Source of the DNA: Candidatus Aminicenantota bacterium
Lineage (GTDB): Bacteria; Acidobacteriota; Aminicenantia; Aminicenantales; UBA4085
Direction: 5' to 3'
Length of the DNA stretch: 37,549 nt
Assembly: GCA_030691735.1 (NCBI GenBank)
Contig: JAUYDS010000021.1
Location: 1 to 37,549 of the forward strand
Position 1 is the stretch's first letter; each line of letters opens with the position of its first letter. Positions 28,155 to 35,413 of this stretch are shown here, piece after piece. The translations under genes were made by a program, and so were the position numbers. The notes below the pieces were generated by a model. That model worked only from the letters and a program-made list of their open reading frames with translations, had not been told where the DNA came from and searched no databases.

Positions 28155-29141
28155 ATGAAGATGAGAGCCGATCGGAACGCCCGGAAAATGCTTTTGGCCG
28201 TGACGGCCGGGCTTTTTCTGATCCTCACCCTGAGCTGCCGCAAGGACGGCGGCGGGGCCGAGGCGAACACATCGCTCTCGGCCGATCCGCAGAAGAAGGA
28301 CGGCATCATTCTGAAGGTCGAGGGGACGACCTTCACCAACGCGGATTTCGACAAATACGTCCGTCTCGCCGCCGGCGACAACAGCGCCTTGCTTTCGGCG
28401 GCCGTGTTGAGCCGGCTCTATGACGGCTTCATCGAAGAGCGGCTCTTCCTCAAACGCGCCCAGGCCAAAGGCGTCACCTTGAGCGCCGGCGAGAAGGCGA
28501 GCTACCTGAAAAAGCTCGAGGCCTCCATGGGGACCGAGGACAATAAATCGCTGATGGCGGACCAGACGGTCCTGACCGAAAGACTCCTCGTCGAGAAATA
28601 TCTCGCCCTCCTGGTCAAGGACATCGGGGTCGACGATAAGGAGATCGCCGCTTATTACAGCCAGCACAAAGGCGACTATCTGCTGCCGGAAAAAGTCCAG
28701 GTCAGCCAGATCCTGCTCGCGTCGGCGGGCCAGGCCAGCGAGGTCAGGGACCGGCTCAACAACGCCTCGGAAGAGGAGTTCCGGGCCATGGCCAGGACGG
28801 CCTCGAGTGGGCCGGAGGCGTCGAAAGGCGGGGTCATGGGCGTGTTCAGCGCCGGGCAACTGCCGGCCGAGCTGGAGAAGGTCATTTTTCCCATGCGAGA
28901 GGGAGAGATCGGCCGGGTCGTTGAGTCCACCTACGGCTTCCACATCTTCCGGCTGGACAAGAAATTCGAAGCCCGCCTGGTCGGCCCGTCCGACGCCGCG
29001 CCGTCCATCCGGACCAAGCTCTCCGACGAGAAGAGCCAGCGGACCATCGCCGCGCACCTCGAGGAACTGAAGGCCGACATGGACTGGAAGCCGCTTCCCG
29101 AAAATCTGCCCTTCACCTATCAAAGGATCGAATCATCATGA
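28155..29141 (+). CDS. Lipoprotein peptidyl-prolyl isomerase of the PpiC (parvulin) family
   Basis: From the ATG at 28155 the product is 328 residues; a TTG at 28146 would add three. The lipobox LTLSC near residue 29 marks a lipoprotein. A SurA/PrsA-like helical domain (TFTNADFDKYV..RLYDGFIEERLFLKRAQAKGV) is followed by a parvulin domain at about residues 180-280. This shows VQVSQILLAS, SKGGVMGVFSAGQLPAELEKVIFPM and STYGFHIFRLDKK. It should help fold exported proteins in the periplasm. The stop overlaps the next gene's start (ATGA), so it pairs with the second isomerase. Confidence 0.88.
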   Translation: MKMRADRNARKMLLAVTAGLFLILTLSCRKDGGGAEANTSLSADPQKKDGIILKVEGTTFTNADFDKYVRLAAGDNSALLSAAVLSRLYDGFIEERLFLKRAQAKGVTLSAGEKASYLKKLEASMGTEDNKSLMADQTVLTERLLVEKYLALLVKDIGVDDKEIAAYYSQHKGDYLLPEKVQVSQILLASAGQASEVRDRLNNASEEEFRAMARTASSGPEASKGGVMGVFSAGQLPAELEKVIFPMREGEIGRVVESTYGFHIFRLDKKFEARLVGPSDAAPSIRTKLSDEKSQRTIAAHLEELKADMDWKPLPENLPFTYQRIESS

Positions 29142-30115
29142 GAAGAAGAACGACGCTGTTGTTGATCGCTCTCGGCATGGTCGTCGCCCTCGGCCTGGCC
29201 CAGGAGGTCGTCGAGGAGATCGTGGCCATCGTCAACGATGAGGTGATCACCCTCTCCCAATACAAGCGCGAATATGACTCTCGGGTCCTGGCGGCCCGGG
29301 CCCAGCTGCAGGGGGCGGAGTTCGACAAGTTCCTGGAGACGCTCAAACCCGGATTGATGGATGCCCTGATCACCGATATGCTCCTGCTCCAGATGGCCAA
29401 AGAGAAGAACTACAATGTCGCCGACCAGGTGAAGACGACGATCGAGAACGTCAAGAAGGAGAACAACATCTCGAACGACGACGAACTGAAACGGGCCCTT
29501 CAGGCTCAAGGGCTGGAATGGGAGACCTGGCTGAAGCAGCTGGAGGAGACGATCATGCAGCGGATCGTGGTCGACACCGAAGTGAACCGCTCGATCGTCC
29601 TGGACGACGCGGAGATCGTCGATTTCTACAAGAAGCACCAGCCGGAGTTCGTCGAGCCCGAGGAGTATAAGATCCGGGCGGTCTATCTGAACGCCGTCGA
29701 CGCGGCTGATGCCGCGCTCGAGACGAAAAAGAAAGAGATCGACGACAAGATCAAGGCCGGCGGGAATTTCGAGGAGATCTCCGGGACGTCCTCGGACGAT
29801 CCCGTCAAGGAGTCCAAGGGCGATCTGGGGACGATGAAGAAAGGCCAGCTCGATCCCACTCTCCAACAGGCGCTGGATAAAATGAAAATGGGCGAGGTCT
29901 CGCCTTGGGTGAAGGCCAAGAACGGCTGGTATCTGCTGAAGATGGAGGACAAGAAAGACAGCCGTCTGCTGGCCTTCGAGGAAGCCCGGAAAGCGATCGA
30001 GAATAGGCTTTTCGGCGAGAAGCAGGCCGTCAAACTGAACGAGTTTCTCGCCAATCTCAAAAAAAAGAGCTATATCAAGATTCTCAAACCCAACCCGCTC
30101 GGGGTCGATAAATAA
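29138..30115 (+). CDS. Periplasmic SurA-like peptidyl-prolyl isomerase
   Basis: The 325-residue protein has a signal peptide (LLLIALGMVVALGLAQ) and the SurA N-terminal domain (EEIVAIVNDEVITLSQYKREY, then LMDALITDMLLLQMAKEKN). A single parvulin-type domain lies at about residues 180-285 (YKIRAVYLNAVD..SKGDLGTMKKGQLDPTLQQALDKMKMGEVS). SurA of E. coli has two parvulin domains; here one is seen. It probably works as an outer-membrane-protein chaperone with the preceding lipoprotein. It converges with a minus-strand gene only nine bases away, and no terminator hairpin fits in the gap. Confidence 0.88.
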   Translation: MRRRTTLLLIALGMVVALGLAQEVVEEIVAIVNDEVITLSQYKREYDSRVLAARAQLQGAEFDKFLETLKPGLMDALITDMLLLQMAKEKNYNVADQVKTTIENVKKENNISNDDELKRALQAQGLEWETWLKQLEETIMQRIVVDTEVNRSIVLDDAEIVDFYKKHQPEFVEPEEYKIRAVYLNAVDAADAALETKKKEIDDKIKAGGNFEEISGTSSDDPVKESKGDLGTMKKGQLDPTLQQALDKMKMGEVSPWVKAKNGWYLLKMEDKKDSRLLAFEEARKAIENRLFGEKQAVKLNEFLANLKKKSYIKILKPNPLGVDK

Positions 30116-30124
30116 AAAACGCTT

Positions 30125-30697
30125 CTATTTCTTGACCGGTTCTTGTTTCCGGTCCGTTCCCTGGTGGGCGGGCTGGTCTTCCTTGAAATCGATCTTGCGC
30201 GAGACCGGCCATTCGGCGAGGAGAACGTGCCGCGATCCCTTCGTCTGGACGAAGACCTTGACGAAGTAGGTCTTCCACTGGGGGTTGCTCTGAAAATCGG
30301 CCAGCCGTTTGCCCTCGACCCCGAAATTGCTCTTCAGGGTGATGGGATCGCTCCATTCGCCGGGAAGGACCGGTTTGTTGCGGATGGCGGACAGAAATTG
30401 GTCTCCCAGATTTTCGACGTCGTCCTTGTTCTTGAAGATGCCGTTGAAATTGACGTAGGTCAGCGGCTTCGATGACAAATTTTTGACCCGGAAGGTGACC
30501 GTCGGGACGAGGGTCAACTTGGCGTTCGGCCAGACCTTGTATTCTTTGGCCACCCATTTGGTGTCCAGCAACTCGATCTCCATGGCGGCCTTGATCTCCT
30601 GATCGGTCATCGATTTGCAGCCGGCTTGGAAAAGGAGAAGGGGAGCAAGGAGCGCCAGGCCGAGCGTCAGGCTTATCGATTTTTGTCCGTATTTCAT
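30125..30697 (-). CDS. Small lipoprotein of unknown function
   Basis: The ATG at 30697, after AAGGAGGTCCGCC, gives 190 residues; the longer frame to 30775 has no such support. The lipobox FQAGC follows a clear signal segment. The mature part contains a beta-sandwich-like stretch (LVPTVTFRVKNLSSKPLTYVNFNGIF), similar in style to FxLYD or other Ig-like domains that pack against partners. The C-terminus is charged and Lys-rich. No family is recognised with confidence. Confidence 0.75.
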   Translation of the reverse strand: MKYGQKSISLTLGLALLAPLLLFQAGCKSMTDQEIKAAMEIELLDTKWVAKEYKVWPNAKLTLVPTVTFRVKNLSSKPLTYVNFNGIFKNKDDVENLGDQFLSAIRNKPVLPGEWSDPITLKSNFGVEGKRLADFQSNPQWKTYFVKVFVQTKGSRHVLLAEWPVSRKIDFKEDQPAHQGTDRKQEPVKK

Positions 30698-30812
30698 GGC
30701 GGACCTCCTTCTCGTCTCATGATAACGGATGCCCGGTCCTTTGGCAACTGGGATAAAACCGGGAGCGATCGCCACGGACGTCTGCGAGCGGGCCGGGGGC
30801 GTGAGTTATGAC

Positions 30813-31463
30813 TTATCTGAATTCTTTATCGATGATCGTGATCCGGCCGGGATACGTGATCTCTCCGAAGGGCGTCGTGACTCGAGGTTGTGCATCGAGC
30901 GAGAGCCGGGACGCTTTTCCCCGGCCGCCGATGGCGAGGGCCAGGCCAATGATCTCCTCGTAGCCTTTGTTCCCGAAAAACTCGTAGAGGTCGATCCGGA
31001 GACGGATCGGGATGACCGTTTCTTGCCCGGTTCCGGGAATCTCGACCGGCCGCTCGATATTGCCCGTCACGGTTGGCGTTCCGTCAATGAGCAGGCGCGA
31101 CTCGAGGGCGGTCAGCGTCGAAACCGTCTTGCGGCTGCCTCCCGTGCCGTCGTTCGGGTTGACGGCGAGGATGTCAAGCACGAATTCCGCCGGAAGGCGG
31201 CGGGACTGGAATCCTTGGTAGAGTTTCAGCCCATCCAGCGCCGAAAAATCGCTGAGGCTTTGCTTTGCGCCCAGGGGGATGCCTAATAAAGCGAAATCAT
31301 GGACCTCCCCCAGCTTGAATTTCAAACGCTGGAGGTTCATGAAGGCTCCGGCCAAGTCCTGGAGCGTGGCGCAGCTTTGAAGGCTCAAGGCGGCCGCGGC
31401 GAGAAGTGCGGCGGCGGCAAGACGGCCGATCCTGCGGCATGGCATTGTTTTCAATTTACCCAC
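30813..31463 (-). CDS. LEA-type-2 (WHy-like) lipoprotein
   Basis: A GTG at 31463 with GGAGG nine bases upstream gives 216 residues; the ATG at 31502 lacks a ribosome-binding site. The signal peptide ends in lipobox LQSC. The mature part resembles the LEA14/WHy domain: LPAEFVLDILAVNPNDG, LESRLLIDGTPTVTGNIERP, and a dyad of strands RITIIDKEF at the end. Such proteins are exported beta-sandwich proteins of unclear role, linked to stress or envelope stability in some cases. It lies 115 bases upstream of the other lipoprotein on the same strand and may form an operon with it. Confidence 0.72.
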   Translation of the reverse strand: MGKLKTMPCRRIGRLAAAALLAAAALSLQSCATLQDLAGAFMNLQRLKFKLGEVHDFALLGIPLGAKQSLSDFSALDGLKLYQGFQSRRLPAEFVLDILAVNPNDGTGGSRKTVSTLTALESRLLIDGTPTVTGNIERPVEIPGTGQETVIPIRLRIDLYEFFGNKGYEEIIGLALAIGGRGKASRLSLDAQPRVTTPFGEITYPGRITIIDKEFR

Positions 31464-31627
31464 GATTCGAGACCTCCGGATGACCCGTTTTTGTTCAATC
31501 ATTTTATGGAGATAATTATATGCTCGAATTTGATCATTGGCAAGAACATGGATGCCTCCCAGGCTGATTTCGGGCCGAGCGGCCGTCGGCTATATGATTG
31601 AAAAGGCAGATTTGTTAAAATCAGGCT

Positions 31628-32542
31628 ATGGCCTCGCGGCGGCTCCGGTTCAATGTTTATTTAGGTCTTTTAGCGTTCGCCGGATCGGCCGGGCTGCTGG
31701 CGGCCGGCGTGCCGTTCATGAAGACCTGGTTCTATTGTTGCGCCTGGTGGTCGTTCCTCCTGTCTCTGGACGGATTGAATTTCCGGCGGACGGGCGCGTC
31801 CACTCTCTTCGAGGCGGCGCCCGATTTCCTCTTCTCGGTGTTTCTGTCGGTTCCGGTCTGGCTCGTCTTCGAGCTTTTCAATCTCCGGCTGAAGAACTGG
31901 TCCTATCACGGACTGCCGGTGAGCCTTCCGGAGCGCTGGGCGGGCTATTTCATCGGCTTCGCCACGGTCATCCCCGCGCTGAAGATCATCGCCGCCTTCA
32001 CTCGAAGCTTGAGCAATAAAACGACACCGTTCCGGAGACGCCTCGCCGTAACGCCCGCCCTCCTTCGTCTCAGCTTCGTTCTCGGTTTCGGTTCCCTGGC
32101 CGCGACCCTGGCTTGGCCGCGGCTCTTTTTCCCCCTGGTCTGGCTGGGATTCATTTTCTTGATCGAGCCGCTCAATTACCGCCGCCGGTGGCCGTCCCTC
32201 TTGCGCGACCTCGAAGAGGGCGACATTAGCCGGATCGCGGGATGGACGGCGGCCGGCCTAGCCGCCGGCTTGATCTGGGAGCTCTTCAATTTCTGGGCGG
32301 GATCGCACTGGGAATACCATATCCCCTACCTGAACTTCGGCCGACTCTTCCAAATGCCCGTCTTCGGCTTCCTCGGCTTCCTCCCGTTTGCCCTGGAGGT
32401 CTTCGCCATCGACGCGTTCGCCCGCGGCCTTTACGGCCGCCTCAAGGACAGGCCCTCCTTCCGGCCGGCCTTCTGGATCGGCCTGAGCGCCTTCGATCTC
32501 GCCGGCTTTTATCTCATTGACATCATGACGGTTGTCCAATAA
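31628..32542 (+). CDS. Internally duplicated multi-pass membrane protein, unknown function
   Basis: The 304-residue protein has about eight hydrophobic helices. Two halves repeat the same pattern. Residues 38-117 hold SLDGLNFRR, then FELFNLRLKNWSYHGLP and a GFATVIPAL stretch. Residues 170-258 hold LIEPLNYRRR, then WELFNFWAGSHWEYHIP and GFLPFALEV. The repeated ELFN..W.YH.P motif with polar residues next to helices suggests a functional site, perhaps metal or substrate binding, but no function is known. No strong ribosome-binding site precedes the ATG. It is divergent from the LEA-type lipoprotein gene across 164 bases. Confidence 0.72.
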   Translation: MASRRLRFNVYLGLLAFAGSAGLLAAGVPFMKTWFYCCAWWSFLLSLDGLNFRRTGASTLFEAAPDFLFSVFLSVPVWLVFELFNLRLKNWSYHGLPVSLPERWAGYFIGFATVIPALKIIAAFTRSLSNKTTPFRRRLAVTPALLRLSFVLGFGSLAATLAWPRLFFPLVWLGFIFLIEPLNYRRRWPSLLRDLEEGDISRIAGWTAAGLAAGLIWELFNFWAGSHWEYHIPYLNFGRLFQMPVFGFLGFLPFALEVFAIDAFARGLYGRLKDRPSFRPAFWIGLSAFDLAGFYLIDIMTVVQ

Positions 32543-32558
32543 AATCCGGTTTCAATTC

Positions 32559-32699
32559 GGGTACACACATACCGAATTCGCATAAGATTAAAAAGGGTAC
32601 ATATACCAAATTCGCCGACGTAACATGGATTTGCCACAATTTAATCTGAATTTGGTATGTGTACCCGATTTGTCGTAGACGAATTCGGCATGTGTGCCC
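32559..32699. repeat. Double nested REP-like palindrome upstream of the spermidine synthase gene
   Basis: Outer arms 32559-32580 and 32680-32699 pair with few mismatches, with CATACCGAATTCG and CGAATTCGGCATG. Inner arms 32595-32614 and 32648-32666 pair likewise (CATATACCAAATTC with GAATTTGGTATGTG). A third short pair, AGATTAA (32585-32591) with TTAATCT (32641-32647), also fits. The whole element ends 21 bases before the speE-like start and could fold in its leader. Confidence 0.85.
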
Positions 32700-32720
32700 A
32701 CTTAAATAAGGAGACGAGTC

Positions 32721-34505
32721 ATGGGATTGGTCAAAAAAGGGAACAAGCTCTGGTTCTTCGAAGATCTCTATAGAGACGTGACCTATGGATTCGAGGTGTC
32801 CCGGGTCGTCGTCCCCGAGACCGACACCGGCTTCCAGAAGCTCATGATCCTCGAGTCGGACCGTTTCGGCCGCGTCCTGGTGCTGGACGGCATCGTCCAA
32901 TTGACCGAGGAGGACGAGGGGATCTATCACGAGTGGATCGCCCACTGGCCCCTGTTCGCTCTGCCCAAACCGGCCGAACACGTCCTGATCATCGGCGGCG
33001 GCGACGGCGGCGTCGCCCGGGAGGTCCTCCGCCACAAATACATCAAGAAGGTGACCATGGCCGAGATCGACAAGGTGGTCGTGGACCTCTGCCGCGAGCA
33101 TATGCCCTCCATCTCCGCGGGCATCTTCGACGACCCCCGCTTCGACCTTATCATCGGCGACGGGGCCGAGGTCATCCGGGCGATGAAGGGGAAATGCGAC
33201 GCGGTCATGATCGACTCGACCGACCCCATCGGACCGGCCAAGAGCCTGTTCAACACGAGCTTCTATGAAAGCGTCAAGGACGCGCTGAAGGAGGACGGTA
33301 TCACCATCCACCAGACGGGGGCGCTCATCCTTCAGCCGTTCGAAGCGCCGGGCAGCTGGCGCCAGATCGAACGGACCTTCGACGACGTACGCGTCGTCCA
33401 GTTCGCCAACGTCAGCTACCACGGCGGGCCGTTCAGCCTAACGGCGGGGTCCAAAGGTAAACGTGTCTTCAGGGACGCCGACCGGAACGCGAAGAAGAAC
33501 TACAAGAAGGCCGGGATCAAAACGAGCTGGTATTCGCCCGAGATCACGGCCTATCCCTACCCCGAGTTCCAAAAGCGGCTCGAACTCGACAAGTACGGCG
33601 AGGAGATCGTCATGGACATCGAGCTGCCCGGGCGAAAACGACCCACGTTGAACCAGGTCAAGAAGTGGAGCCGGGACACCTGCAAGGCGATCAAGATGCT
33701 AGCGTACGGCGAGCCCATCGTCTCGAACCCCGAGTTGGGAGAGGGAGACACGCTCGTCCAGTACATCGAAACGAGCGCCATCAATTACCGCCGTTTCGGC
33801 GATAAGGCTTGCGCCAACATCTTCACCTGCGCCTCGCTTCCGGTGGCGGAGGCCACGGACTTCTCCCTGGACTATTTCGGGGCCGGCTCGGCCGTCTGCT
33901 GGCACCTGCCGCGCGGCTCGTTCGCCGAGCTCAAGGACGTCCGGAAGAATACCGCGATCTATAAGGCCGCCCTCAAGACGACCGAGGCCCACGGCATCGA
34001 TATCGTCTCGCAAAAATACCGGCCGAAGCTCGTCGAGAGCGCCGTCGTCTTCGCTCCGGACTTCAGGCTGCCCATGGAGCGCAGCCTGTCCTCCGCCTTC
34101 GAACTGATCATGGACATCTACGACTGCGATTATTCGCGGATCTCGAACTGCGACACGGTCGCCCGCTGGGCGTCGGTCGAGTTCCCCAAGGCCAGCGGGC
34201 TGGCGGCCTTGGGGGAGCCCGACGCGCCGGATTTCGGCCACGCCAAGAAGAAGACGGCCGGCCCATCGGTCATCCAGCTCCTTGAGCGGGGATCCAACAT
34301 CAGCCACTTCTCGATGAATTGGCTGATGATCGTCGTGAACATCGTCAGCCGGGAGGCCTACCCGGTCCGCAAGGTCATCGAGAACGCCATGCGCTATTTC
34401 CGCGGCAAAACCGCGGTCTGTTGGATCGTGCCGAGGGGCCTGAAGACGCACAACATCGCCGACATCGCGGACAACACCCTGATCTTTTCGGTGGAACAGA
34501 AATAA
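32721..34505 (+). CDS. speE: Spermidine synthase fused to two tandem SpeD-like (AdoMet decarboxylase fold) domains
   Basis: The start at 32721 follows AAGGAGACGAGTC. The 594-residue protein begins with a complete aminopropyltransferase of about 285 residues. It shows the DGIVQLTEEDEGIYHEW substrate loop, LIIGGGDGGVAREVL (92-97 core), the AEIDK segment for decarboxylated AdoMet and DSTDPIGPA. Two similar domains follow. Residues 294-399 have VMDI, LVQYIETSAI (S352), IFTC (C370) and AVCWHLPRG. Residues 459-573 have IMDIYDCD, VIQLLERGSNIS, NIVS and AVCWIVPRG. This order matches class I AdoMet decarboxylase (SpeD), whose pyruvoyl serine precedes a His and whose later Cys is an acid catalyst. The first copy keeps a Thr-Ser pair and the Cys. 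The second has Ser in place of Cys and lacks the HTWPE-like motif. The fusion could decarboxylate AdoMet, or another amino acid, and use the product at once; this is inferred. Confidence 0.85.
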   Translation: MGLVKKGNKLWFFEDLYRDVTYGFEVSRVVVPETDTGFQKLMILESDRFGRVLVLDGIVQLTEEDEGIYHEWIAHWPLFALPKPAEHVLIIGGGDGGVAREVLRHKYIKKVTMAEIDKVVVDLCREHMPSISAGIFDDPRFDLIIGDGAEVIRAMKGKCDAVMIDSTDPIGPAKSLFNTSFYESVKDALKEDGITIHQTGALILQPFEAPGSWRQIERTFDDVRVVQFANVSYHGGPFSLTAGSKGKRVFRDADRNAKKNYKKAGIKTSWYSPEITAYPYPEFQKRLELDKYGEEIVMDIELPGRKRPTLNQVKKWSRDTCKAIKMLAYGEPIVSNPELGEGDTLVQYIETSAINYRRFGDKACANIFTCASLPVAEATDFSLDYFGAGSAVCWHLPRGSFAELKDVRKNTAIYKAALKTTEAHGIDIVSQKYRPKLVESAVVFAPDFRLPMERSLSSAFELIMDIYDCDYSRISNCDTVARWASVEFPKASGLAALGEPDAPDFGHAKKKTAGPSVIQLLERGSNISHFSMNWLMIVVNIVSREAYPVRKVIENAMRYFRGKTAVCWIVPRGLKTHNIADIADNTLIFSVEQK

Positions 34506-34506
34506 A

Positions 34507-34542
34507 AATCCCCCCTTTTCTAAAGGGGGGTGCGGGGGGATT
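34507..34542. terminator. AATCCCC..GGGGATT hairpin, copy 3, bidirectional terminator position
   Basis: AATCCCCCC pairs with GGGGGGATT, and a shorter CCCCCTTT/AAAGGGGG alternative shares the left arm. It exactly fills the 38-base gap between the convergent genes ending at 34505 and 34544, so it probably ends transcription from both sides. It is the third member of the family also seen at 5170 and 19547. Confidence 0.65.
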
Positions 34543-34543
34543 A

Positions 34544-35410
34544 TTACTCGACCAAGGCCGAGGCGAAGACGAGCTTGACCCCGAACGCGTCGGCCAGGCT
34601 CAGGTACTTCCCGAGCGCCTGGAGCGTCTCTTTCCTGGCGTGGCCGATGCCGATGGCCCGGCCGTTCGCCCGCGCCAGGCGGAACAGTTCCTCGATCTGC
34701 GCCCTGATCGACGCCTCGTCGGGGGCGTCATCCAAGAAGACCTGGCGCGCCGCCGCCGGCACCCCCAGGCTTCGGGCGGTCGCGAAGGCGATCGAGTTCG
34801 GGCTCGTCCGGCTGTCGATGAAGAAGAGATTCTTTTCCTTCAGCACGCCGAGGATGACGGGCATCATCCGGTCGTCTTCGGTGACCATCGAGCCGGTGTG
34901 ATTGTTCACGCCCCGACAGCCGGGGACCTCGGCCAGGGAGGCCAGGACGTTCTTCCGGATCTCGTCCGCGGTCATGCTCGTGTAGATCGTGCCCTGGGAA
35001 GCTTTCTCCAACTTTTGGTGCAGGGCTTCGAGCGGCAGGTGGAGCATGATCTCCAGTCCGCCATCGCGCGCCAGGCGAGCGGTTTCCAAAGTCGCCGGGG
35101 CGAAAGGAAGGATGGAGACCGTCACCGGTCGCTTGAAGGCGCAGATGGCTTGAATGGATTCGAGGTTATATCCGAGGTCGTCGATGATCACCGCGGCCAA
35201 CCTCGTCCGGATATCTTTGGCCGGCAGCGCCGGGGCCGCTTCATTCTCCAGCCGGGGAGGCTTTCTCGGAGCGGGGATCTTCTGCGCGGCGGCCGGGGGT
35301 TGAACAGGCTCGGTCTTTTCAGCCGGGTTTTTGACGAAAATAAAAGCGAGGACGAGAAGGGGTAAGAGGGAGACGAACAGGAGCAGACCGGGAGAAAGCG
35401 ATCTCCTCAT
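34544..35410 (-). CDS. Divergent polysaccharide deacetylase (YibQ family)
   Basis: The 288-residue protein has one N-terminal membrane anchor (LLLFVSLLPLLVLAFIFV) and a Pro/Ala-rich linker to about residue 65. The catalytic-fold domain follows (LAAVIIDDLGYN, PVTVSILPFAP, EIMLHLPLEA, GVNNHTGSMVTED, FFIDSRTSPNS and AIGIGHARKET). This matches the divergent polysaccharide deacetylase family PF04748, which lies beside envC and a ctp-type gene in many proteobacteria. It acts in the periplasm; the enzymatic activity of the family is not established. The gene is three bases from the S41-like gene stop, so the three genes are one operon. Confidence 0.9.
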   Translation of the reverse strand: MRRSLSPGLLLFVSLLPLLVLAFIFVKNPAEKTEPVQPPAAAQKIPAPRKPPRLENEAAPALPAKDIRTRLAAVIIDDLGYNLESIQAICAFKRPVTVSILPFAPATLETARLARDGGLEIMLHLPLEALHQKLEKASQGTIYTSMTADEIRKNVLASLAEVPGCRGVNNHTGSMVTEDDRMMPVILGVLKEKNLFFIDSRTSPNSIAFATARSLGVPAAARQVFLDDAPDEASIRAQIEELFRLARANGRAIGIGHARKETLQALGKYLSLADAFGVKLVFASALVE

Positions 35411-35413
35411 GGA

